Notes under the pieces: generated by a model | The model's database searches: none | Told to the model about the DNA's origin: nothing | Seen by the model: the letters and a program-made list of their open reading frames with translations, nothing else | Program-made: the position numbers and the translations under genes | Assembly (NCBI GenBank): GCA_947581845.1 | Contig: CANPVY010000354.1 | Location: 1-5,456 of the forward strand | DNA length: 5,456 nt | Source: an uncultured bacterium | Lineage (GTDB): Bacteria > Gemmatimonadota > Gemmatimonadetes > Palauibacterales > KS3-K002 | Direction: 5' to 3' | Shown: positions 1 to 5,456 of the stretch, piece by piece | How the letters are laid out: each line of letters opens with the position of its first letter | How positions within the stretch are numbered: position 1 is the first letter of the stretch

Positions 1-648
1 CGGCGTCGCGCCGACCAACATCTCGTAGACGACGCAGGCCAGGCTGTAGACATCCGTTCGCGCGTCCAGCTCCGCGATCCCCATCGCCTGCTCGGGACTC
101 ATGTAGCCGGGTGTTCCCAGGGGGAACCCGCTGCGTGTCAGCGCCTCGCGACCCGCCGTGCTGACGGCCTTGGCGATGCCGAAGTCCGCCACGACCGCGT
201 GACCCTCAGACAACAGGATGTTCTCCGGCTTGACGTCCCGATGGATGACATTGCGCCGGTGCGCATGATCGAGAGCCGCCGCAACCTGCTGCGTGATGCG
301 GAGCACCAAGTCGAGCGGGATGGGCGAGTCGCCGTGCATACAGCGGCGCAGAGAACCGCCGGCCACATACGGCATCACGTAGTAGAGCAGGCCGTCGGCC
401 TCGCCGGAATCGAGCAACGGGAGGATATGCGGATGATTGAGCTGGGCAGTGATCCGGATCTCGCGCAGGAAGCGATCCGACCCGACCGCCGCGGCCAACT
501 CGGCACGCAGCACCTTGACCGCGACCTCCCGCTCATGCTTGAGATCACGCGCCAGATAGACGGTGGCCATCCCACCGCTACCGAGCTCGCGTTCGATCGC
601 GTAGCGGTCGGCAAGTGCGGCTTTGACGCGATCCAGATCGTCCGGCAT
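1..648 (-). CDS. Serine/threonine protein kinase, N-terminal part (runs off left edge)
   Basis: Reading down from the ATG at 648-646, an uninterrupted frame of 216 codons reaches base 1, so the C-terminus is outside the window. It is a eukaryotic-like (Hanks-type) kinase, which transfers phosphate from ATP to Ser/Thr. Visible landmarks are the glycine loop GSGGMA (23-28, third Gly replaced by Ala, common in this kinase group), the ATP lysine K45 in VAVKVL, the likely alpha-C glutamate E63, the catalytic loop HRDVKPEN (136-143, catalytic D138), the DFG motif (155-157), GTPGYMSPEQ (178-187, SPE in place of APE) and D199 in TDVYSLA. All catalytic residues present so far are intact, so it should be active. 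The start is supported because the kinase fold begins about 15 residues later (ADRYAIERELG). An ATG at 661-659 is out of frame. There is only a weak purine-rich Shine-Dalgarno sequence. Related proteins often carry a transmembrane segment and a sensor or TPR domain after the kinase, which cannot be seen here. It is divergent to the second kinase. Confidence 0.93.
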   Translation of the reverse strand, partial: MPDDLDRVKAALADRYAIERELGSGGMATVYLARDLKHEREVAVKVLRAELAAAVGSDRFLREIRITAQLNHPHILPLLDSGEADGLLYYVMPYVAGGSLRRCMHGDSPIPLDLVLRITQQVAAALDHAHRRNVIHRDVKPENILLSEGHAVVADFGIAKAVSTAGREALTRSGFPLGTPGYMSPEQAMGIAELDARTDVYSLACVVYEMLVGATP

Positions 649-766
649 CGGCCACCAACATGTCCCCTTGCCGGCCGGACCGCCAGTCTGCGAGCGCCCG
701 AGCGCCAGGCCTTGCCCGCCATCCGGATGGCTTGCGTGGATCCACGATGGCGTGCATGCTCAGCGC
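649..766. promoter_or_regulatory. Divergent intergenic region between two kinase genes, with clustered palindromes
   Basis: This 118-bp spacer must hold the promoters of both divergent kinase genes. It contains a perfect 14-bp palindrome GCCATCCGGATGGC (718-731) and, three bases on, a perfect 12-bp palindrome CGTGGATCCACG (735-746). A GCATGC inverted repeat (754-759 and 765-770, 5-base spacer) then reaches the start of the plus-strand kinase. CCGGCCGG (671-678) is a further 8-bp palindrome but is unremarkable at this GC content. No convincing -35/-10 pair was found on either strand. TTGCGT (732-737) with CATGCT 17 bases on is only a weak candidate. The palindromes could be dimeric regulator sites or RNA hairpins in the 5' leader. 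That role is inferred. Confidence 0.4.
718..746. repeat. Two adjacent perfect palindromes (14 bp and 12 bp)
   Basis: GCCATCCGGATGGC at 718-731 and CGTGGATCCACG at 735-746 each equal their own reverse complement without a mismatch, and they are three bases apart. Their centres are about 16 bases apart, roughly one and a half helical turns. They sit immediately upstream of the plus-strand kinase and could be operator half-sites. No known operator consensus is recognised. Confidence 0.6.
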
Positions 767-2746
767 ATGCGTGATGAGCGCAGCGCCGAGTTCATGCGGC
801 TCCAGGAGGCGCTTGCCGGCCGCTACTCCCTGGAACGGGAACTCGGTCGGGGCGGCATGGGGATCGTCTACCTGGCCCGCGAGGTCAGCCTCGACCGGCC
901 CGTCGCCCTGAAGATCCTGCCGCCCGAGCTCGCAGCGCAGCCAGCGGCCCGCGAACGCTTCCTCCACGAGGCGCGTACCGCTGCCAGGCTCTCTCACCCC
1001 AACATCGTCCCGATTTTCGCCGTCGACGAGGTGGATGAGCTCGTGCTCTTCGCCATGGCCTATATCGACGGTGAGACGCTCGGCCAGCGTATCCGTAGCC
1101 GCGGGCCGCGTCCACCTTCCGAGGCCGCCGGCATCCTGCGCCAGGTCGCCTGGGCGCTGGCCTACGCGCACGCCCAGGGCGTGATTCACCGGGACGTGAA
1201 ACCCGACAACATCCTGCTCGAGTCCGGCAGTGGCCGAGCGCTGGTGGCGGATTTCGGCATCGCGAGCGTCGCCGAGACCACGGAAGCGAGCGGGCGACAG
1301 GTCTCGGGCACGGCCGAGTTCATGAGCCCGGAACAGGCGAAGGGGGAACCGATCGGGCCCGCCAGCGACACGTATTCCCTCGGTGTCGTCGGCTTCTACG
1401 CGCTCAGCGGGGTGTTCCCCTTCCAAGGGTCCACGACCGCGGCGATACTGGCCAAGCACATCAGTGAGGCACCGCCGACGGTGGCCTCGGTCGCGCAGGG
1501 TGTGCCCAGCAAGCTGGCCCGAACCATCGATCGGTGCCTGGCCAAGGACCCGGCCCAACGCTTCACGAACGACGAGGAACTCGCCGAGGCGCTCGGCCAG
1601 GTGGTCGACGAGCGTCGCGACCTGCCCGTGCCGCTGCGTGTCTTCGTGAAACGCCATGGGGGGATGGGAAGTGGTGGCGCGATCCTCTACCTCCTGGTGC
1701 TGGCGATGATCTCGGGGATCGCCAGCGATATCGCGCCGCTCGGGCTCGGGACCATCGCCGGCTGGGGCACCTTCATCGCCGGGCTGACCGTGGTTCCTGT
1801 TGCCATCGTGGTCAAGCGGCTGCGTCGGCTTCTCGCTTGTGGTTACGGCCAGGACGAGCTCGCCGTCGCGTTCAAAGCGGAGATCGATCGCTCCCGCGAG
1901 GAAGGCGCCTTCGAGTACGGGCACGGGCCGTCGCTCTACGAGCGGATCGTGCGGGCGGTGTCCGTCGCAGGCTTCAGCGTGGCGGCTCTCTCCGCTATCG
2001 CGCTGGCAGCCATCCCCGGCTTCGGCCCATACGGTCTCTGGGCAGCTTTCGGCTTCTCGCTGACAACAGGTCTCGGCGCGGGTATCCTCGCTATGATACG
2101 GTTGCAGCGACGCCGGGACATCAACAGCCAGCTGCGCAGCTGGTTCTGGAAGTCGCCACTAGGGCGCTGGTTCTTCCGGATCGCCGCTGCCGGCCTCAAG
2201 CGAATTCCCGACACAGGCTCACCGACCTACCGCCCTACGGAGATGGCAATCGGAATGGAGGCCGACCGTCTCTTCGATGAGCTGCCCCGCGCGCTGCGTC
2301 GGGCGTTCAGCGACCTGCCGGAGGTCGTGCGCAAGCTGGAAGTCGATGCCCGCAAGATGCGCCAGCGGATCGAGGAACTTGATACCATCCTTCCGCAAAT
2401 ACGCAGCGATCGGCCGCAAAGCCGTGCCCTGCGGGCTGCCCTGCCGCCCGCCGGCGCCGGGAATGTGGTCGAGCAGCATGGAAAGCTGGAGGAAGATCTG
2501 CGCGGTGCACGTGATGCCACGCAGCAACGCCTGGCCGATGCCGTCGCCGCACTGGAGACGATCCGACTGAGTCTGTTACGCATGCACGCGGGCACCGGCA
2601 GCGTCGAGAGCGTGACCGGCGACCTGGCGGCGGCGCGTGACGTAGCCGACGACATCGACCGCTTGCTCGACGCGCAGCAGGAAGTGGACACGCTGCTGAA
2701 AGAAGAGCAGCCGAGAGGACGTCTAGCTGAGCACAACTCGCCGTGA
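767..2746 (+). CDS. Membrane-anchored serine/threonine protein kinase with two transmembrane hairpins and coiled-coil tail
   Basis: The 659-residue protein (counted from the ATG at 767) begins with a complete Hanks-type kinase domain (about 20-280): glycine loop GRGGMG (27-32), K49 in VALKIL, E68, HRDVKPDN (141-148, catalytic D143), DFG (162-164), GTAEFMSPEQ (181-190) and D201. All catalytic residues are present. No PASTA or other known extracellular sensor is visible. Instead there are four hydrophobic stretches (about 304-324, 327-350, 397-417, 421-443). They form two closely spaced hairpins around a charged cytosolic loop, so both ends should stay in the cytoplasm. The tail (about 497-547 and 567-647) is rich in charged heptads and probably coiled coil. 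The start is uncertain. In-frame alternatives are GTG 752 and ATG 794, and none has a clear ribosome binding site. The open frame extends back to 623 but would then overlap the divergent kinase. The stop overlaps lgt by one base. The signal it senses and its substrates are unknown. Confidence 0.93.
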   Translation: MRDERSAEFMRLQEALAGRYSLERELGRGGMGIVYLAREVSLDRPVALKILPPELAAQPAARERFLHEARTAARLSHPNIVPIFAVDEVDELVLFAMAYIDGETLGQRIRSRGPRPPSEAAGILRQVAWALAYAHAQGVIHRDVKPDNILLESGSGRALVADFGIASVAETTEASGRQVSGTAEFMSPEQAKGEPIGPASDTYSLGVVGFYALSGVFPFQGSTTAAILAKHISEAPPTVASVAQGVPSKLARTIDRCLAKDPAQRFTNDEELAEALGQVVDERRDLPVPLRVFVKRHGGMGSGGAILYLLVLAMISGIASDIAPLGLGTIAGWGTFIAGLTVVPVAIVVKRLRRLLACGYGQDELAVAFKAEIDRSREEGAFEYGHGPSLYERIVRAVSVAGFSVAALSAIALAAIPGFGPYGLWAAFGFSLTTGLGAGILAMIRLQRRRDINSQLRSWFWKSPLGRWFFRIAAAGLKRIPDTGSPTYRPTEMAIGMEADRLFDELPRALRRAFSDLPEVVRKLEVDARKMRQRIEELDTILPQIRSDRPQSRALRAALPPAGAGNVVEQHGKLEEDLRGARDATQQRLADAVAALETIRLSLLRMHAGTGSVESVTGDLAAARDVADDIDRLLDAQQEVDTLLKEEQPRGRLAEHNSP

Positions 2747-3573
2747 TGGGCATTGAGAGCTTTGCCGCCGCGAGCGCCTTAGCGCGGATCTACTGGGATG
2801 TCGCGCCGATACTGGTCCGTGTCGGGCCGCTCGCGGTGCGCTGGTACGGTCTGGGCTGGTTTCTGGCGTTCGCCGTCGGGTATCTGATCGTACAGCGCAT
2901 GTACCGGCAGGAGGGCAAGTCGGATGCGGATCTCGACCGCCTGCTCCTCTACATGGTGGGCGGCGCGATCATCGGGGCCCGCCTCGGCCACTTCCTGTTC
3001 TATCGCCCCGGATACATGCTGGAACATCCCCTGGAGGTGATCGCCATCTGGAGGGGATGGCGAGGACTGGCGAGCCACGGTGGTGCCCTCGGCATCATGA
3101 TCGCGTTCTACTTCTACTCGCGGCGCCGACCGGACCAGCCCTACTTGTGGCTGCTGGACCGGGTCGCCGCGCCCACCGCCCTCGGCGGCTGCTTTATTCG
3201 CCTGGGGAATCTGATGAACTCGGAGATCCTGGGCGTTCCTACCGACGTGCCCTGGGCCTTTGTGTTTGCGCGCGTCGACTCGCTACCCCGACATCCGGCC
3301 CAGCTCTACGAGGCGAGCGCCTACTTCCTGATCTTCCTGCTGCTGCTCGGAGTCTACCGCAAGTTGAGGCCCAATATCCCGCACGGCCTGTTGGCCGGGC
3401 TGTTCCTGGTCACCGTGTTCGGCGCCCGCTTCCTGATCGAGTTCGTCAAGGAGCGCCACGCCGCCTATGCAGTGGCACTACCGCTGAGCGTCGGCCAGAT
3501 GCTCAGCATTCCCCTGGTCCTCATCGGCGCCGTGCTCGTGGGACGCGCGCTGCTGGAAGCGCGACGTGAGTGA
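2746..3573 (+). CDS. lgt: Prolipoprotein diacylglyceryl transferase (Lgt)
   Basis: Lgt transfers diacylglycerol from phosphatidylglycerol to the lipobox cysteine of prolipoproteins, the first step of lipoprotein maturation in the inner membrane. The 275-residue polytopic protein has normal family length and several hydrophobic segments. Family landmarks are RWYG (Y34, matching E. coli Y26), GARLGHFLFY (78-87), SHGGALG with H111 (E. coli H103), RLGNLMNSEILG (152-163; R152, N155 and G163 matching E. coli R143, N146 and G154) and RHPAQLYE (182-189). Near the end, FLIEFVKER supplies basic residues about where E. coli has R239. The LMNSEI version, in place of FINGEL, resembles Bacteroidota and Gemmatimonadota enzymes. 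The ATG at 2746 shares one base with the kinase stop (TGATG). A GTG at 2743 would give one more residue and a 4-base overlap. No nearby Shine-Dalgarno is seen, so coupled translation is likely. Confidence 0.97.
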   Translation: MGIESFAAASALARIYWDVAPILVRVGPLAVRWYGLGWFLAFAVGYLIVQRMYRQEGKSDADLDRLLLYMVGGAIIGARLGHFLFYRPGYMLEHPLEVIAIWRGWRGLASHGGALGIMIAFYFYSRRRPDQPYLWLLDRVAAPTALGGCFIRLGNLMNSEILGVPTDVPWAFVFARVDSLPRHPAQLYEASAYFLIFLLLLGVYRKLRPNIPHGLLAGLFLVTVFGARFLIEFVKERHAAYAVALPLSVGQMLSIPLVLIGAVLVGRALLEARRE

Positions 3574-3604
3574 CGGCCCCGCCCTCAACCTGGGTCCGGA
3601 AACG

Positions 3605-3641
3605 CGTGAACCCCGCTGGCAACTACCCAACGGGGTTCACG
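3605..3641. terminator. Hairpin terminator between convergent genes
   Basis: CGTGAACCCCG (3605-3615) and CGGGGTTCACG (3631-3641) form a perfect 11-bp stem. The 15-base interior can be tightened by three further pairs (TGG 3617-3619 with CCA 3627-3629), leaving a 7-base loop. It starts 32 bases after the lgt stop and ends 30 bases before the end of the convergent HEAT gene, so it can serve both strands. The T-tract on the plus side is short (GGTTTCTG) and on the minus side is only CGTTTCC. It is therefore a strong hairpin with a weak tail. Confidence 0.75.
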
Positions 3642-3670
3642 GTTTCTGACAGTACCTGCCAACCGGCAAG

Positions 3671-4339
3671 CTAGAACATGCTGCCTAGGGCCAGGGCGGC
3701 GGCGCGCCGGACGCCGGGATCCGGGTCGCCTCGCAGGAGCCGCGTCAGCGGTCCGACGGCGCGTGCGTCCTCGATCTCGCCCAGGGCCCAGGCGGCGGCC
3801 ACGCGCACCGACGTCACATCGTCAACCAGCGACCGGAGCAGCGGATCCACCGCGGAACCGTCTTCGGCATAGCCGAGACCGACGGCGGCGAGCTGGCGCG
3901 TCCTGGCGCTGCGACTGGCGAGCGCCTCCAGCAGCACTTCCACAGCGCGCGGGTGGCGCGTGCGACCGAGCAGGCGTGCTGAGGTGCGACGCACACACGC
4001 GTCCGAATCCTCCAGACCCGCCCGCAGCGGCGCGATGACGCTCGGGTCGCTCGACGGGTGCGTCGCCCAGCGCAGCACATCCTCGTGATCGGGCACCGCG
4101 TCAGGCGCGCGGTTCAGGCCCCACCAGCCCCAACCGGAGCCCAATGAACGTACGATCATGTCGCAGGCGAGCGGGCTGGCGCCGCGGACACCAGCGAGGA
4201 AGCGCACGGCGAAGAGCGAGTCGGACTCCGCCATCTGGGCGGAAACCGCGCCAGCGGGCGAAAGATGCCAGAGCGCGCCTCCCAGCACAGCCACGAGAGC
4301 CGCGGCGCCAACCCACGGTATGCGTCGGAGGATCATCAT
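3671..4339 (-). CDS. Exported HEAT-repeat protein
   Basis: This 222-residue protein opens with a likely signal peptide: basic RR at 5-6, a hydrophobic core at about 10-23 and a plausible signal peptidase I site after VSA (34|35). There is no lipobox cysteine, so it is not an Lgt substrate. Residues 35-100 resemble no family I recognise and include a glycine/tryptophan-rich stretch GSGWGWWG (67-74). From about 101 to the end there are four HEAT-like (PBS-lyase type) helical repeats. The third contains WALGEIEDARAV, the same signature as the upstream gene. HEAT arrays are protein-binding scaffolds, and no catalytic motif is seen. The ATG at 4339 overlaps the upstream stop by four bases (ATGA). 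A second ATG at 4336 gives 221 residues and lies six bases from the AGGAG site, a better spacing. The partner and role are unknown. Confidence 0.88.
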   Translation of the reverse strand: MMILRRIPWVGAAALVAVLGGALWHLSPAGAVSAQMAESDSLFAVRFLAGVRGASPLACDMIVRSLGSGWGWWGLNRAPDAVPDHEDVLRWATHPSSDPSVIAPLRAGLEDSDACVRRTSARLLGRTRHPRAVEVLLEALASRSARTRQLAAVGLGYAEDGSAVDPLLRSLVDDVTSVRVAAAWALGEIEDARAVGPLTRLLRGDPDPGVRRAAALALGSMF

Positions 4340-5456
4340 TCTCTCCTACCCAGCGCCCGTGCCGCGGCCCTGCGGATCTCTGGGTCCTCGTCGTTCAGCG
4401 CCTCGACGAGCACCTGGTAGGCAGCCGGGTCATGGATCTCGGCGAGTGCCCGGATGACCAGGCGCCGCGTCTCGGCATCAGCGTCGGCGGCCCGGAAGAC
4501 CTCGGCCAGTCCGGGCACGGCGGCCGGGTCCTCGATCTCGGCCAGCGCTCGCACCGCCAGGCGCCGGACTTGGATGTCTTCATCGCGTAACGCCTCGATC
4601 AGCGCCGGCGGCGCGGTTCGCAACTCGATCTCACCGAGGGCCCAGATCGCCCTGCGACGCACGTCAGATTCCGTATCCGCCAAGGCCGCGGCGAGCCCCG
4701 GGCCGGCCCTGGGATCCTCGATCTCACCGAGCGCCCAGGCTACCAGCTCGCGGACTCGCGCGTCGGAGTCACGCAGAGCCTCGAGCAGCGGATCGACGGC
4801 ACGCGGATCCTCGATCTCGCCGAGCGCTCGCGCCACCCGCTGCCGCACCTCGACATCGGGGTCGCGCAGCAGACCGGCCAGGGGATCGACGGCACGCGGG
4901 TCCTCGATCTCGCCCAGCGCCCAGATGGCCAGGCCTCGGACCTCGGCGTCCTCATCGGCGAGCGCCGCGGCCAAAGCATCCACCCCACTGCCGTGCTCGA
5001 TCTCGCCTAACGCCCAGGCCGCTTTCCTCCGCACAGCCACTTCGCTATCCGACGCCAGCACATCAGCCAGCGCCGGCACAGCCCGCGCATCCTCGATCTC
5101 GCCGAGCGCCCAGACCGCATACTCGCGGATCTCGGGATCGCTATCGCGCAAGGCCGAGCTCAACGGCTCGATCGCATCCGGCGATTCGATCTCACCCAAC
5201 GCCTGGATCACGGCCAGGCGGACCTTCGCGTCGGAATCGCCGATGGCGGCGCCCAAAGGCTCGACGCCGCGTGGGTCCTCGATCTCACCCAGAGCATAGG
5301 CGGCCATCAGGCGCACGGCCGGCACCTCATCGCGCTGCAACGCCTCCCCCAGCGCCGGGACGGCGCGCGCATCCTCGATCTCGCCCAGCGCCCAGGCCGC
5401 CGCTTCACGGACCTCGGGATCGCTGTCCTCGCGCAGCGCCTGCATCAGCGCCTGCA
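4336..5456 (-). CDS. Large HEAT-repeat protein, C-terminal part (runs off right edge)
   Basis: The frame is open from the right edge to the TGA at 4338-4336. The first in-frame Met (ATG at 5445-5443) lies inside a repeat helix (ALMQALRED), and codons before it keep repeat character. The true start is therefore beyond the window and this is not a complete gene. Counted from that Met, 369 residues form eleven full HEAT-like repeats of 31-33 residues and a shorter capping repeat ending ALGRRE. The typical repeat is EALRDSDxEVRxxAxWALGEIEDPRAVDPLA: two amphipathic helices with a conserved inter-repeat Asp and Arg. No catalytic or membrane segment is visible. Such arrays are protein-interaction solenoids. 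In Gemmatimonadota I recall similar arrays behind BlaR1/M56 metallopeptidase domains, so such an N-terminal domain is possible but unseen. Its stop overlaps the start of the exported HEAT gene, indicating one operon. Confidence 0.9.
   Translation of the reverse strand, partial: QALMQALREDSDPEVREAAAWALGEIEDARAVPALGEALQRDEVPAVRLMAAYALGEIEDPRGVEPLGAAIGDSDAKVRLAVIQALGEIESPDAIEPLSSALRDSDPEIREYAVWALGEIEDARAVPALADVLASDSEVAVRRKAAWALGEIEHGSGVDALAAALADEDAEVRGLAIWALGEIEDPRAVDPLAGLLRDPDVEVRQRVARALGEIEDPRAVDPLLEALRDSDARVRELVAWALGEIEDPRAGPGLAAALADTESDVRRRAIWALGEIELRTAPPALIEALRDEDIQVRRLAVRALAEIEDPAAVPGLAEVFRAADADAETRRLVIRALAEIHDPAAYQVLVEALNDEDPEIRRAAARALGRRE
4343..4347 (-). promoter_or_regulatory. Ribosome binding site for exported HEAT protein
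   Basis: On the minus strand the end of the large HEAT gene reads GGTAGGAGAGAATGATG. AGGAG is three bases from the first ATG (4339) and six bases from the second (4336), which favours the second as the main start. The site is embedded in the last codons of the upstream gene, as expected for coupled translation. Confidence 0.65.
4346..5456 (-). repeat. Coding tandem repeat, period 93 bp (HEAT array)
   Basis: The plus-strand string CTCGATCTC, or a one- or two-base variant, recurs at 4432, 4531, 4624, 4717, 4810, 4903, 4996, 5092, 5185, 5278 and 5374. It is the complement of the GEIE(D) codons. Spacings are 93 bases with exceptions of 96 (twice) and 99 (once), always whole codons. The best local match is 4791-4827 against 4884-4920, identical at 35 of 37 bases, which suggests recent unit duplication or gene conversion there. 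An isolated copy at 3770 lies in the neighbouring exported HEAT gene. Confidence 0.9.

Noticed and set aside
623..766. N-terminal extension of the second kinase to the ATG at 623
   Set aside because: It would overlap the divergent kinase by 26 bases and use up the whole promoter region. The extra residues are Pro/Arg-rich with no family character.
199..774. Plus-strand open frame of 191 codons opposite the left kinase
   Set aside because: The opposite strand encodes intact kinase motifs (HRDVKPEN, DFG, SPEQ) across the same bases. The plus-strand translation has no recognisable domain.
578..1924. Long open frame (448 codons) on the minus strand opposite the second kinase
   Set aside because: It lies antisense to a clear kinase gene, and its low-complexity Arg/Gly/Asp-rich translation has no family features. 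At this GC content long antisense frames are expected. It would also overlap the start of the left kinase in another frame.
3574..3670. Possible small gene or RNA between lgt and the HEAT gene
   Set aside because: The 97-bp gap holds only the hairpin terminator, with no supported reading frame.
4454..5299. Plus-strand open frame of 281 codons, rich in Ser, Arg and Ala, opposite the HEAT array
   Set aside because: Its repeated SSISPSAQ-like pattern is simply the complement of the 93-bp HEAT repeat, not an independent protein.
4346..5456. Regular repeat spacing considered as a CRISPR array or satellite
   Set aside because: All spacings are multiples of three and the units translate into a consistent two-helix HEAT consensus. 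The units are contiguous, with no short repeat and unique spacer pattern.

Overview
This GC-rich 5.5 kb window carries five protein-coding genes, two of them cut by the window edges. No RNA gene, CRISPR array, insertion sequence or phage gene was seen. The kinase style (glycine loop reading GSGGMATVY, activation segment ending GTPGYMSPEQ), the Lgt variant with RLGNLMNSEI, and long HEAT arrays built on WALGEIED suggest a Gemmatimonadota-type bacterium or a close relative. This is inference from family resemblance, not a database result.

Layout. Positions 1-648 (minus) encode the first 216 residues of a Ser/Thr protein kinase that runs off the left edge. A 118-bp divergent spacer (649-766) with three consecutive short palindromes separates it from a second Ser/Thr kinase on the plus strand (about 767-2746). 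The second kinase has a complete catalytic domain followed by two predicted transmembrane hairpins and a coiled-coil-rich tail. Its stop codon overlaps the start of lgt, prolipoprotein diacylglyceryl transferase (2746-3573, plus), so the two are probably translationally coupled. A perfect 11-bp hairpin (3605-3641) lies between lgt and the convergent minus-strand pair and can serve as a terminator.

The right half is a minus-strand operon. A large HEAT-repeat gene (4336 to beyond 5456) has at least 12 repeats of 31-33 residues and continues off the right edge. It overlaps by four bases a 222-residue HEAT protein with a signal peptide (3671-4339).

How the genes may work together. The left part is a signalling cluster: two divergently transcribed eukaryotic-like kinases, one of them membrane-anchored and coupled to the first enzyme of lipoprotein maturation. 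The right part is a pair of repeat scaffold proteins sharing the same repeat type, at least one of which appears to be exported. The two halves converge on the terminator and need not be functionally linked. The window looks like an ordinary chromosomal segment. The most unusual elements are the very uniform HEAT array, the kinase-lgt overlap and the palindrome cluster between the kinases.
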